Source: Nocardiopsis trehalosi NBRC 14201 (GTDB lineage: Bacteria; Actinomycetota; Actinomycetes; Streptosporangiales; Streptosporangiaceae). Taken from it: a stretch of 64,000 bases of DNA. The notes below the pieces were generated by a model that had not been told where the DNA came from, searched no databases, and was given only the letters and a program-made list of their open reading frames with translations. The stretch covers positions 1 to 64,000 of the forward strand of contig NZ_BCRK01000002.1 of NCBI RefSeq assembly GCF_001552555.1. Reading direction: 5' to 3'. How positions within the stretch are numbered: the stretch's first letter is position 1; each line of letters opens with the position of its first letter. This document shows, one piece after another, positions 1 to 8,556 of the stretch. A program made the translations under genes and the position numbers.

Positions 1-24
1 CCCGGCTCCGGGCCGCCCGCCGGA

Positions 25-1869
25 TCAGGGCAGGGGCACGCGCACCCGCTCCGGCGCGGGGGCCGGCGCCGGCGCCAGCCACTCCCCGGACAGCAGCACC
101 GCCAGCGTGTACAGGTTCCACACCTGGCTCGGGCGGACCAGCGGTTCGGCGGACAGCAGCTCCTCGGCGCGCCGCCGGTCGACCAGCTCGAACAGCTCCG
201 GGGTGGCCAGGACGCGGTCGCGCATCAGCGCCACGTACTCGGGTCCGGGGCGGCGCCGCCAGTCGAACCCGCCCGCCGCCGTCGCCGCGCGCAGCACGCC
301 CCGGCGGGTCCGGGCGCGGCGGTGCAGCGGGTTGAGCATGCGCCGGTGGTCGAACCGCCACGGGCGGTCGGCCACCGGCAGCCGCGCCAGCGGCGGCGCG
401 AGGTCGGCGATCAGCCGGAACACCACGTCCTCCGACCAGCGCCACGTCGGGTCGAGGCGCATCGCCTCCCAGCGCACCCGGTGGTCCAGGAACGGGTGGT
501 ACATGAAGTAGCCGATGAGGGTGGCCGTGCGCGACCCCGGCAGCCACCGCCCGCTGCGGTAGCGCAGGAACATCCGGTCCAGGCCGCGGACGAGGTCGCC
601 GCCGCAGCCGTCGAGGTGCTCGGCGTGCAGCCGCTCGGCGGTCGCGGCGGCCTCGGGGGCCATCAGCGCGGACTGCGCGAGCGTGATGGTGCGCAGCCGG
701 GCGGCGAGCGACGCGGGGTCGAGGTCCTTCTGGTCGTTGAGCCAGCCGCCGCGCAGCGCCTCCCCGCCCGACCCGGACAGCCGCGCCTCGGGCAGGAACG
801 CCGTCGGCGAGATGACGTTCTCGAACGCCGAGTTCATCCCCTCGGTCATGCGGACCAGCCGCAGCGTGCGCGGCAGCGGGTGCTCGGCGAGCAGCGTCGA
901 CGCGTCCTCGCGGGCCGGTTCGGCCACCCGGTGGTCGGCCACCCCCAGGGCGGCGCAGATCCGGCCGGCCAGGATCACGTCGGGGTGGTCGGGCAGCCCC
1001 CGGGTGGTGGCCCGGAACGGGATGCCGGCGGCGTGCAGCACCGCGGCCACCAGGCGGCTGTCGCGGCCGCCGGTGAGGGACAGCGCGATGGCCTCGTCGT
1101 GCCGGCGCACGGGCACCACCGACGCGGTGAGGGCCTCGGCCAGCGGGCGCAGCCGGGCGCGGCGGGCGCGCGGGGTGCCCGGGTCGGGCTCCGGCTCGGG
1201 CAGCGGCCGGCGCAGCACCTCGGCCCGCCCCTCGCGGACGCGCAGCGTGGCCAGTTCCGGCAGCGCCGCCACCCCGGCGAACGGCGTGTCGTCGCTGATG
1301 TAGAAGCCGTGCCGGACCAGCGCCTGCATCGGGGCGATGTCGTAGCGGGGGGCGGGCGGCAGCGGCGCGCCCGGCCCCTCCTCGGCGGCGCGGGCGGTCA
1401 GGTGGACGAGCGCGGCCCGGTTGCCCGCGATGTGCAGCCCGGCCGCGCGGGTGGTGTACACGGGGTCGGTGCGGGTCAGGGAGGTGACCGCGTCGAAGCC
1501 GGACGCGACGGCCCGGAACAGGCCGAAGGCGCCGGAGGTGCGGTCGAGCAGCGGGCCGGGGTCGGCGGCGGTGCGGAGGCGGTCCAGGTCGGCGGGGTCG
1601 GCGAGGTAGCCGGTGGTGCCCAGCACGCCCGCCTCGGCGCCGTCGGCGGCCGACAGCAGGGGGGCGGGCAGCCAGGGGTGGACCGGCTCGTTGGTCCAGG
1701 CCAGCAGCGCGGTGCCGCCGCCGGGCGCCGACCACGCGTCGTGGCGCAGCGTGTCGGCGGGCACCGGCAGGACCAGCCGGGCCAGGGCGCGCGCCGCCGC
1801 CGTGACGTGCTCGGGGACGGGCGCCCGGCCTCCGGGCGCGGCCGAGCTGATCGCGAGGTAGAAGCGCAT
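25..1869 (-). CDS. Asparagine synthase-related protein (possible peptide macrocyclase-type amidotransferase)
   Basis: The 614-residue product has an N-terminal half resembling the class II glutamine amidotransferase fold and a C-terminal asparagine-synthase domain. The ATP-pyrophosphatase loop SLTGGRDSR lies near residues 263-271. Such enzymes adenylate a carboxylate and form an amide. Residue 2 is Arg, not the Cys of true AsnB, so glutamine hydrolysis is unlikely. That architecture and length are shared by actinobacterial lasso-peptide cyclases and by other AsnB-like proteins of unknown role. The gene is read leftward, so anything downstream lies outside the window. No lasso precursor could be recognised in the 142 bases upstream. 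The ATG at 1869 has GGAGGACCC just before it. The family call is secure; the substrate is unknown. Confidence 0.8.
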   Translation of the reverse strand: MRFYLAISSAAPGGRAPVPEHVTAAARALARLVLPVPADTLRHDAWSAPGGGTALLAWTNEPVHPWLPAPLLSAADGAEAGVLGTTGYLADPADLDRLRTAADPGPLLDRTSGAFGLFRAVASGFDAVTSLTRTDPVYTTRAAGLHIAGNRAALVHLTARAAEEGPGAPLPPAPRYDIAPMQALVRHGFYISDDTPFAGVAALPELATLRVREGRAEVLRRPLPEPEPDPGTPRARRARLRPLAEALTASVVPVRRHDEAIALSLTGGRDSRLVAAVLHAAGIPFRATTRGLPDHPDVILAGRICAALGVADHRVAEPAREDASTLLAEHPLPRTLRLVRMTEGMNSAFENVISPTAFLPEARLSGSGGEALRGGWLNDQKDLDPASLAARLRTITLAQSALMAPEAAATAERLHAEHLDGCGGDLVRGLDRMFLRYRSGRWLPGSRTATLIGYFMYHPFLDHRVRWEAMRLDPTWRWSEDVVFRLIADLAPPLARLPVADRPWRFDHRRMLNPLHRRARTRRGVLRAATAAGGFDWRRRPGPEYVALMRDRVLATPELFELVDRRRAEELLSAEPLVRPSQVWNLYTLAVLLSGEWLAPAPAPAPERVRVPLP

Positions 1870-2011
1870 GGGGTCCTCCGCGGTCGGGCCGGGGCGCGCG
1901 GCCGCCGGCGGTCACACCCCAGTGGACTCCCCCCGCGCGCGCCGGGTTGGCCGGAACAGGCCGAGTTCACGGACCCGACCCGGGAAGTTCACCGCCCCGG
2001 CGCGTGCCCGG

Positions 2012-2893
2012 TCAGGGCCCGTAGCGCTCCTTGACCTGGGCGAGGTGCACCCACGTCTCCGAGAGGCGCACCCCCGGCAGGGCGCGCAGCCGCTCGTAGA
2101 CGGCGTGCAGCCCGGCGATGGAGCCGGCGGCGACCGTGCCGATCAGGTCGGCGCGGCCCAGGCAGCGGGTGAGGAACTGGACGTCGTCCCACGCGGCGAT
2201 CTCGGCCGCGGCGTCGGCGGACCCGGTCAGCCGGGCGGCGAACCCGCCGTGCCGGTCGCGGCCCACGGCACCCGGGTCGAGCAGGGCGGTGACGTGGATG
2301 GCGCGACCGCGCAGCAGCCGCATCACCCGGGTGCGCACCGCGCCGGCCGACAGGCCGACGTGCCCGGCCAGTTCGGCGAACGACAGCCGGCCGTCGCGCT
2401 CCAGCAGGCGCAGCAGCCGGGTGTCGACGGCGTCGGGCGCGATCTCGGGCGGGGCCGTCGCGGCGAGGTACGGGTCCTTGACGACGCGGGTGTAGACCGA
2501 GGTGGACACCTCGCGCACCCCCGGCAGGCCGCGCACCCGGTCCACCACCTCGGTCAGCCGCGCGAGGTCGTGCCCGCGCACCTCGGTGATCAGCGGGAAC
2601 CGGCCTGACGTCAGGCTGACCAGGGTGGCCTCGGGCAGTTCGGCGACCGCGGCGGCGACGGGGGCGGCGGCGCCGTCGACGCCGATCGACAGGTGCGCCA
2701 GGGCGCCGATGTCGCGCACCGCCGGGTGGAGCACCCCGACCACGCGCAGCGCGCCGGTGTCCAGGAGCCGCCGCACCCGGAGCCGGGCGGCCGCGCGCGA
2801 CAGCCCGACCCGCTGGGCCAGCGTCTCGAAGGGCAGCCGGCCGTCGGCCTGCAGCTCCCGGACGAGGGCCGCGTCGACGCGGTCGAGTTCCAT
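2012..2893 (-). CDS. Lrp/AsnC family transcriptional regulator, double-domain form
   Basis: The 293-residue protein carries two Lrp-type winged-helix units. The first spans about residues 1-50 (LQADGRLPFETLAQRVGLSRAAARLRV in part) and the second starts near residue 150 (LLERDGRLSFAELAGHVGLS). Each is followed by a RAM-like ligand-sensing region. Ordinary Lrp proteins are about 150 residues with one copy; tandem forms are common in actinobacteria. The start is the ATG at 2893, beginning MELDRVD, which aligns with the family start; longer upstream frames are not credible. Lrp proteins usually sense amino acids and often repress themselves; a 14-bp palindrome just upstream fits this. The effector and targets are not visible. 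Confidence 0.88.
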   Translation of the reverse strand: MELDRVDAALVRELQADGRLPFETLAQRVGLSRAAARLRVRRLLDTGALRVVGVLHPAVRDIGALAHLSIGVDGAAAPVAAAVAELPEATLVSLTSGRFPLITEVRGHDLARLTEVVDRVRGLPGVREVSTSVYTRVVKDPYLAATAPPEIAPDAVDTRLLRLLERDGRLSFAELAGHVGLSAGAVRTRVMRLLRGRAIHVTALLDPGAVGRDRHGGFAARLTGSADAAAEIAAWDDVQFLTRCLGRADLIGTVAAGSIAGLHAVYERLRALPGVRLSETWVHLAQVKERYGP

Positions 2894-2914
2894 GGTGCTC
2901 CCGGTTCTCCTCGG

Positions 2915-2928
2915 GGGATGAACATCCC
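2915..2928. promoter_or_regulatory. Perfect palindrome upstream of the Lrp/AsnC gene
   Basis: GGGATG-AA-CATCCC is a perfect inverted repeat 22 bases before the start of the Lrp/AsnC gene, within a slightly AT-richer stretch (AACATCCCAATTCTGCC). Lrp-family proteins bind short palindromes and commonly autoregulate, so this is a reasonable operator candidate. Beyond it, 2929-3384 holds no gene I can support and probably carries the divergent promoters. Confidence 0.35.
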
Positions 2929-3384
2929 AATTCTGCCCAAGATCACGCGTGTTCCCGGGAATGGGCGGTGCGGGGCGACTTGACACCCGGCCCGCCCGCT
3001 GCTCAGCGGCCCGGCCGGAGCCCGCGCGGTGCGGGCATCGGACGGGCACCGGGCGGGCAGCGGACAGGCACTGTGCCGGCACCGTGCGTCCGCGCCGCTG
3101 CGGGGTAGGCCTTCCGGGTGAGGCCCCGGGACCACCGCGCGGGGGACGCGGCGGCGGGACCCCCGCTCCTAACGTGGCGGACACGGCGCCCGCCCGGTGG
3201 CCGCGGACGGGGGCGACGGGCGGCGCGCCGCCCCCGGGGGTGCGGACGCACCCCGGCCCGGAGTAGAGCGGGCACCACCCCCGGCCGGGTGGTGACGGTA
3301 TCGCCCGGCCGCGGGATGTCTCCGTAGCGTTCATCCCGAGGACGGCGCGACGTGCGCACGACCGGGGATCAGGAAGGGGTGACC

Positions 3385-3435
3385 GTGCCGCAGCGACCAG
3401 GGAACGGCCCGCGCCACGGGGCGTGGCGGCCATGA
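3385..3435 (+). CDS. Candidate 16-codon leader peptide upstream of the DMT transporter
   Basis: A GTG at 3385 follows a strong ribosome site (AGGAAGGGG, 3371-3379) and opens a 16-residue frame, MPQRPGNGPRHGAWRP. Its TGA overlaps the transporter start as ATGA (3432-3435). The transporter has no good ribosome site of its own, so translational coupling would explain the arrangement. A short frame like this can arise by chance in GC-rich DNA; there is no conservation evidence. Confidence 0.3.
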   Translation: MPQRPGNGPRHGAWRP

Positions 3436-4379
3436 TGTGGCCGGTGCTGCTCGCGCTGGCCGGGGCCTTCTGCCTGGCCCTCGGCTCGGCGCTGCAGGAG
3501 CGCGACGCCGTGCGCGCCCCCGGCGGCAGCGTGGCGCGCCCGGGCCTCCTGCTCCACCTCGCCCGCCGGCCCCGGTGGATCCTCGGGACGGCCGCCGCCG
3601 GAGCGGGGGTCGCCCTGCACCTGGTCGCCCTCAGCGGCGCCCCGCTCACCATCGTGCAGCCGATCGGCGTGTCCGGACTGCTGTTCGCCATCGTGCTGTC
3701 GGCCGTGTTCACCCGGCGGCGGGTCCGGATCGGCCAGGTCGCGGCGGGCGCCGCCGTCATGGTCGGCCTGCTCGGGGTGGTCTCGCTCTTCCCGCACACC
3801 TCCGTGCCGCCGCACCTGCCGCTGGGCACCGCCCTGGTGCTGGCCGGGGTGGTGGCCGCCGCCGGGACCGCGGCCCACGTCGCCGCCCCGCTGTTGCCCG
3901 CCGGGCCCCGCGCCGTCCTGCTCGCCGTCATGGGCGGCGCGGCGCTGGGCACCACCTCGGCCCTGGCCCGCGTGGTCGCCGCAGGGGCGGCCCGCGACCC
4001 CGCCGCGGTGCTGAGCTGGCTGACCGTGCTCGCCGTCGCGGTCGCCCTGTTCGGCGGGCTGCTCCAGCAGAACGCCTACCGCACCGGGCACTTCGCGGCC
4101 GCCTACGCCACCCTCCTCATCGCCGACCCGCTCACCGGGGCGGGGATCGGCGCGCTGCTGCTCGGCGAGGACCTGCCCGCCGACCCCGCCGCCCAGGTCG
4201 TGGCCGCGGGCGCCGCGCTCCTCGCCATCGCCGGCACCGCCGTGCTCGCCCGCGCCCGCGACCGCAACCCCGAAGCCCGAGCGGAGCCGCCGGCTCCGCC
4301 GCCGAACCAGGAGAACCGACATGACGCCGTTGACCCAGCGAGCCCGCCTCCGCACCGGCCGACCGGCCGCAGGCGGTGA
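3432..4379 (+). CDS. DMT-superfamily (EamA-like) integral membrane protein
   Basis: This 315-residue, very hydrophobic protein has about nine to ten predicted membrane helices, starting at once with MMWPVLLALAGAFCLALGSALQE, and a polar proline-rich C-terminal tail. Members of the drug/metabolite transporter superfamily move small metabolites across the inner membrane; this subgroup has no assigned substrate. The start was placed at ATG 3432 because it overlaps the stop of a well-initiated short frame; GTG 3423 or ATG 3435 are alternatives. The last 59 bases overlap the next gene, a glycosyltransferase, suggesting co-transcription. Confidence 0.75.
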   Translation: MMWPVLLALAGAFCLALGSALQERDAVRAPGGSVARPGLLLHLARRPRWILGTAAAGAGVALHLVALSGAPLTIVQPIGVSGLLFAIVLSAVFTRRRVRIGQVAAGAAVMVGLLGVVSLFPHTSVPPHLPLGTALVLAGVVAAAGTAAHVAAPLLPAGPRAVLLAVMGGAALGTTSALARVVAAGAARDPAAVLSWLTVLAVAVALFGGLLQQNAYRTGHFAAAYATLLIADPLTGAGIGALLLGEDLPADPAAQVVAAGAALLAIAGTAVLARARDRNPEARAEPPAPPPNQENRHDAVDPASPPPHRPTGRRR

Positions 4380-5616
4380 CCGGCTCCGCGTCCTCGTCGC
4401 CGCCGACACCTACCCGCCGGACGTCAACGGCGCGGCCTACTTCACCCAGCGCCTCGCCACCGGCCTCGCCGCGCGCGGCCACGACGTGCACGTCGTCTGC
4501 GCGTCGCCCACCGGCGCCCCCGACGTCGTCGAGGAGGACGGCGTGGTGCTGCACCGGGTGCGGTCGGCACCCGTCCTCGTCCACCCGACGATGCGCACCG
4601 CGGTCCCCCTCGGGCTCTCCGGCCACGTCGCCCGCCTCATCGACCGGCTCGCCCCGCACGTCGTCCACGCGCAGAGCCACTTCACCGTCTGCCGGACCGC
4701 CGTCCGACGCGGCCGGCAGGCGGGCGTGCCGGTCGTGCTGACCAACCACTTCATGCCGGACAACCTGTTCGCCCACGCGCACATCCCCGGCCCGCTGCAC
4801 ACCCTGGCCGGCACCCTGGCCTGGCGCGACATGGTGCGGGTGGCCTACGACGCCGACCACGTCACCACCCCCACCGAGCGGGCGGCGGCGCTGCTCAACG
4901 GCAAGGGCTTCACCCGCCCGGTCGAGGCCGTCTCCTGCGGCATCGACCTGCGCCGCTTCCACCCGCGCCCGGCCGAGCGGGCCGCCGCGCGCGCCCGCTT
5001 CGGCCTGCCCGACCGCGACACCATGGTGTTCGTCGGCCGACTCGACGCCGAGAAGCGCATCGACGAGCTGATCCGGGCCCTGCACCGCGTGGTGGCGGTG
5101 CGCGACGCCCAGCTCGCCCTCGTCGGCACCGGTCAGCGCGAGGGGGAGCTGCGCCGCCTCGCCGCCGACCTCGGGGTGGCCGACCGGGTCCACTTCCTGG
5201 GGTTCGTGTCCGACGCCGACCTGCCGCTGGCCTACGTCGCGGCCGACCTGTTCGCCATCGGCGGCGTCGCCGAGCTGCAGAGCATCGCCACGCTGGAGGC
5301 GATGTCCAGCGGGCTGCCGGTCGTGGCCGCCGACGCCATGGCGCTGCCGCACCTGGTCGAGCAGGGCGGCAACGGCTACCTGTACCCGCCCGGCGACGTG
5401 GACGTCCTCGCCGAGCGGCTGCTCGCGGTGCTCGGGGCCGGACCGGCGCGGGCGGCCATGGGCGAGGCCAGCCGGCGCATCGCGCTCACCCACGACCTCG
5501 GGCGCTCCCTGGACCGCTTCGAGCGGATCTACGCCGAGGTCCGCCCCCTGCCGGTGGCCGGCCTGGTGCGCGGCCGCCCGCCGCGCACGCGCAGCGGCAC
5601 CGCCATGGCAGCGTGA
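4321..5616 (+). CDS. GT4-family glycosyltransferase (mannosyltransferase-like)
   Basis: The 431-residue protein has the two-Rossmann GT-B fold. The N-terminal half starts LRVLVAADTYPPDVNGAAYFTQRLA, with the PPDVNGAA acceptor-side loop. The C-terminal donor domain begins near MVFVGRLDAEKRIDELI and holds the EX7E-like segment around ELQSIATLEAMSSGLPVVA. This resembles actinobacterial GDP-mannose-dependent alpha-mannosyltransferases (MgtA/PimB type). These act at the cytoplasmic membrane on lipid or polyol acceptors. The start at 4321 follows CAGGAGAACCGAC and overlaps the DMT gene by 59 bases. A second, distantly similar GT4 gene lies at 8557-9765. The family is firm; donor and acceptor are inferred. 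Confidence 0.85.
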   Translation: MTPLTQRARLRTGRPAAGGDRLRVLVAADTYPPDVNGAAYFTQRLATGLAARGHDVHVVCASPTGAPDVVEEDGVVLHRVRSAPVLVHPTMRTAVPLGLSGHVARLIDRLAPHVVHAQSHFTVCRTAVRRGRQAGVPVVLTNHFMPDNLFAHAHIPGPLHTLAGTLAWRDMVRVAYDADHVTTPTERAAALLNGKGFTRPVEAVSCGIDLRRFHPRPAERAAARARFGLPDRDTMVFVGRLDAEKRIDELIRALHRVVAVRDAQLALVGTGQREGELRRLAADLGVADRVHFLGFVSDADLPLAYVAADLFAIGGVAELQSIATLEAMSSGLPVVAADAMALPHLVEQGGNGYLYPPGDVDVLAERLLAVLGAGPARAAMGEASRRIALTHDLGRSLDRFERIYAEVRPLPVAGLVRGRPPRTRSGTAMAA

Positions 5617-5706
5617 GGGGCGCGCCACGCCAGGCAGAATAGTCGCTTTTAGTGTTCTTTACGGCGCGTTCGGTGACCATGGTGCATAGGCGGATAGACG
5701 CCCCGT

Positions 5707-6030
5707 GTGTGGTTCGTAGGGACAGAGCGGACGAACGCGGCGGCGCGCCTCGGCGGCGTCGCCGCCCGGCTGCGGCGGCTCGAAGAGGAGGCGGACCGGC
5801 ACGACACCGCGCTCGACCGGCACCGGCGGGCGCACGGTGAACTGGACGTGCGGGTCCGCCGCCTCGAAGTCGAACTCGAGGAACTGCGCCGGGAGCGGCT
5901 GGAGGCGTTCACCGGGCTGTGGAACGCGCGCCAGGACCGCGACCGGTGCCGGCACGTCGCCCGCCGGCTGCGGCGCCGCGCCGAGCGCCTCCGGCGCCGG
6001 ACCGGCCCCCTCGACCCCGGTCCGGGGTAG
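5707..6030 (+). CDS. Small coiled-coil protein, unknown function
   Basis: The 107-residue, highly charged protein is dominated by heptad-like Arg/Glu/Leu segments (LRRLEEEADRHDTALDRH; VRRLEVELEELRRERLEAF) typical of a coiled coil. There is no signal peptide, membrane helix or known motif. The GTG start lacks a strong ribosome site, so the gene is only moderately likely. The upstream stretch 5640-5700 is AT-rich for this genome (AGTCGCTTTTAGTGTTCTTT), which could be a promoter. Confidence 0.45.
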   Translation: MWFVGTERTNAAARLGGVAARLRRLEEEADRHDTALDRHRRAHGELDVRVRRLEVELEELRRERLEAFTGLWNARQDRDRCRHVARRLRRRAERLRRRTGPLDPGPG

Positions 6031-6041
6031 GGCGGCGCCGG

Positions 6042-6974
6042 TCAGTCCAGCACCTCGCCCAGTCGGCCGCGCACCTCGGCCGCCGCGCCCTCCAGGGCGC
6101 GCAGCGTGGCGCTGACCGCGGGCCGGCGGACGCTCGCGGACCGCACCACCGCGTAGACCTCGCGTGCCGGCGCCGTCTCCGGCAGCCGCCGGAACGTCAG
6201 GCCGGGGGCGCCCCCGATGAGCGCCAGGGCGGGCACCGCCGCGATGCCGATCCCGCGCGCCACCAGGCTCAGGATGGTGCCCAGCCCCTCGAACTCCCAG
6301 GCCGCCGCCGGGGCCCCGCCCACATCGGCGAGCAGCCGGTCGGTGGCCGCGCGCGACGGCTCGCCCTGGGGCGCCGCGATCCACGCCTCGTCCACGAGGC
6401 CGCGCAGCTCCACCGGCCGGTCGGGGTCGGCCAGCCGGTGCCCGGCGGGCACCGCCAGCACCATCGGGTCGTGCAGCAGGTGGACGTGGCGCAGCCGCCC
6501 GCCGGCGTGGTCGGGGCGGCGGCCGGACCAGTCGTCCACCAGGGCCACGTCGACCTCGGCGGCGCTCACCTGGCGCACCCCGGTGTTCTCGGCGGCCTGG
6601 CGCAGGACCAGCTGCATGGCCTCGTGCCGACGCAGGCTCTCGGCCAGCAGCGGGGCGAACGCGACGGCGGCCGTGGGGAAGGCGGTCACCGTCACCCGGC
6701 CCAGCGCGACACCGGTCTGCGCGGCGAGCACCGCCTCGGCGGCCTCCACCATGGCCAGGATCTGCTCGGCGTGCGCGGCGAGCAGCCGCCCGCTGTCGGT
6801 CAGCTCGGCACTGCGCGCGGTGCGGTCGAGCAGCGCCGCCCCCGCCTGGCGCTCCAGCGCCGACAACTGCTGGGAGACCGCGGAGGGCGTGTAGCCGAGG
6901 GCCTGCGCGGTGGCCGCGATGGTCCCGCGCGCCGCGAACTCGGTGAGGATCTGCAGTCGGCGAAGGTCGAGCAT
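6042..6974 (-). CDS. LysR-family transcriptional regulator
   Basis: The 310-residue protein opens with the canonical LysR helix-turn-helix (LRRLQILTEFAARGTIAATA, then GYTPSAVSQQLSALERQAG) at residues 4-45. A periplasmic-binding-protein-like effector domain (about 90-295) follows. It is divergent from the aminotransferase at 7113. The 138-base gap contains a textbook T-N11-A box, so it most likely controls that gene and itself. The effector is unknown, plausibly an amino acid or keto acid. Confidence 0.9.
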   Translation of the reverse strand: MLDLRRLQILTEFAARGTIAATAQALGYTPSAVSQQLSALERQAGAALLDRTARSAELTDSGRLLAAHAEQILAMVEAAEAVLAAQTGVALGRVTVTAFPTAAVAFAPLLAESLRRHEAMQLVLRQAAENTGVRQVSAAEVDVALVDDWSGRRPDHAGGRLRHVHLLHDPMVLAVPAGHRLADPDRPVELRGLVDEAWIAAPQGEPSRAATDRLLADVGGAPAAAWEFEGLGTILSLVARGIGIAAVPALALIGGAPGLTFRRLPETAPAREVYAVVRSASVRRPAVSATLRALEGAAAEVRGRLGEVLD

Positions 6975-7019
6975 AAGTCGACCTTACGGTACCCATCGAT
7001 AAGACGCGCTTGTACTTAT
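6973..7019. promoter_or_regulatory. LysR-type operator: ATAAG-N11-CTTAT plus a second half-site pair
   Basis: ATAAG (6999-7003) and CTTAT (7015-7019) form a perfect inverted repeat with exactly 11 bases between. This matches the T-N11-A recognition site of LysR regulators. A further TAAG-TCGAC-CTTA inverted repeat (6974-6986) overlaps the regulator's own start codon. Paired recognition and activation sites of this sort are usual between a LysR gene and its divergent target. Confidence 0.7.
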
Positions 7020-7112
7020 GGCGCATTGTGGGCAGTGTGAGGGGTGCGACCTCCGGGAGACAGGTCCCGGCCTGCGTTTGCGTCGTCCTACGCGCACGGA
7101 GTTGATGCGCCC

Positions 7113-8399
7113 ATGTCTGTCACCGTTTCCGCCACCCTCGCCGTCAATGAGGCCCTCGACGACCAGAGGCGGCGGGGGGTGCGCGTCCTGCCACTCGGAT
7201 TCGGCGAGGCGGGTCTGCCCGTCCACCCGGTCCTGCGCGACGCCCTGGCGGCCGGCGGCGACCGCAACGCCTACGGCCCCGTCGCCGGCGGGCCCGAACT
7301 CCGCGCCGCCGCCGCCGGGTACTGGGAGCGCCGCGGCCTGCCCACCGACCCCGGCCTGGTCGTCGCCGGGCCGGGCAGCAAGCCGCTGCTCTACGCGCTG
7401 CTGCTGTGCATCGGCGGCGACACCGCCATGGCCGCCCCGAGCTGGGTCAGCTACGCGGCGCAGACCCGCCTCGCCGGGCACCGGCCGATCCCGGTCCCCA
7501 CCGCCCCGGGCGAGGGCGGCGTCCCGCGCCCCGACCTGCTGGCCGCCGCCGTCACCCGGGCCCGCGCGGCGGGCCGCGACGTGCGCACCGTCATCGCCAC
7601 CCTGCCCGACAACCCCACCGGCACCGTGGCCGGCGTCGGCACCGTGCGCCGCCTGGCCGAGGTGGCCCGCGACCTGGACCTGGTGATCATCTCCGACGAG
7701 ATCTACCGCGACCTGGTCCACGACCCCGGCACCGCCGTGCACAGCCCCGCCGAGTTCGCGCCCGAGCGCACCGTGGTCACCACCGGCCTCAGCAAGAGCC
7801 TGGCCCTCGGCGGCTGGCGGCTCGGGGTCACCCGGCTGCCCGACAGCCCGCTCGGGCATCGCATCCGCGCCGGACTGCTCGGCGTCGCCAGCGAGATCTG
7901 GTCCAGCCCGGCCGCCCCGGTGCAGCAGGCCGCGGCCATGGCGTTCGGCGAACCCGCCGAACTCGCCGACCACGTCGCGCGCAGCCGGCGGCTGCACGGC
8001 ATCGTCGCCCGCGCGGCGGCCGACCGGTTCACCGCCGCCGGGGCCGAGGTGCCCCCGCCCGCGGCGGCGTTCTACCTCTACCCCGACTTCGGCGCGGCGC
8101 GCGACCGGCTGGCCGCCGACCACGGCGTCGCCACCGGCGCCGACCTGGCGGGGCTGCTGCTGCGCGACCACGGCATGGGCGTGCTGGCCGGGTCGGAGTT
8201 CGGCGACGACCCGCGCGCGCTGCGCATGCGGGTGGCCACCAGCCTGCTCTACGGCGACACCGAGGCCCAGCGGTTCGCGGCCCTGGCCGCCGACGACCCG
8301 GTGGCGCTGCCGTGGATCCGCGCCCACCTCGACCGCCTGACCGAGATCCTGGGCGTGCTGGGCACCGCGCCGCGCGTGCCCGCGGGGTCGGGCGTCTGA
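7113..8399 (+). CDS. Class I/II pyridoxal-phosphate aminotransferase
   Basis: The 428-residue fold-type I enzyme transfers amino groups between an amino acid and a 2-oxo acid. Visible landmarks are the early VLPLGFGEAGLPVHPVL, the NPTG motif (LPDNPTGTV) near residue 170, SDEIYRDL with the PLP-pyridine Asp, TTGLSKSLALGGWRLG with the Schiff-base Lys, and a conserved Arg near the C terminus (ALRMRVATSL). The start at ATG 7113 (MSVTVSATLAV) fits the family better than the in-frame ATG at 7044. It is divergent from, and probably controlled by, the LysR regulator. The amino acid substrate cannot be read from sequence. Confidence 0.85.
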   Translation: MSVTVSATLAVNEALDDQRRRGVRVLPLGFGEAGLPVHPVLRDALAAGGDRNAYGPVAGGPELRAAAAGYWERRGLPTDPGLVVAGPGSKPLLYALLLCIGGDTAMAAPSWVSYAAQTRLAGHRPIPVPTAPGEGGVPRPDLLAAAVTRARAAGRDVRTVIATLPDNPTGTVAGVGTVRRLAEVARDLDLVIISDEIYRDLVHDPGTAVHSPAEFAPERTVVTTGLSKSLALGGWRLGVTRLPDSPLGHRIRAGLLGVASEIWSSPAAPVQQAAAMAFGEPAELADHVARSRRLHGIVARAAADRFTAAGAEVPPPAAAFYLYPDFGAARDRLAADHGVATGADLAGLLLRDHGMGVLAGSEFGDDPRALRMRVATSLLYGDTEAQRFAALAADDPVALPWIRAHLDRLTEILGVLGTAPRVPAGSGV

Positions 8400-8450
8400 G
8401 ACCCGTCCGCGGTAGGGCCGACCGGGGGGCGGTCCGCCGCGGGCGGCGGC

Positions 8451-8486
8451 AGCGGGGCCGGTCATCGCGGAAGGGCCGGCCCCGCT
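8451..8486. terminator. Convergent hairpin terminator
   Basis: AGCGGGGCCGG (8451-8461) pairs perfectly with CCGGCCCCGCT (8476-8486) across a 14-base loop, between the converging aminotransferase and glycosyltransferase genes. There is no T-tract, as is normal for actinomycete hairpin terminators. Confidence 0.6.
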
Positions 8487-8556
8487 CCCGCGCCGCGGGC
8501 AACAGTAGCGGGACGCGCCCGGCGCCGCCCACCCGGGTCGGGCGCCGGCCCCGCCG

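Noticed and set aside
1912..1992. 26-codon minus-strand frame just upstream of the AsnB-like gene as a lasso precursor
   Set aside because: No YxxP leader motif, no acidic residue at core position 7-9 in a credible core, and poor initiation context.
322..2034. 570-codon open frame on the plus strand antisense to the asparagine-synthase-like gene
   Set aside because: Arg/Gly/Pro-rich composition typical of a high-GC shadow frame; the minus-strand gene has clear motifs.
5659..7026. Long minus-strand frame spanning the LysR region in another frame
   Set aside because: Composition is that of an antisense or off-frame shadow; the LysR frame has correct codon bias and motifs.
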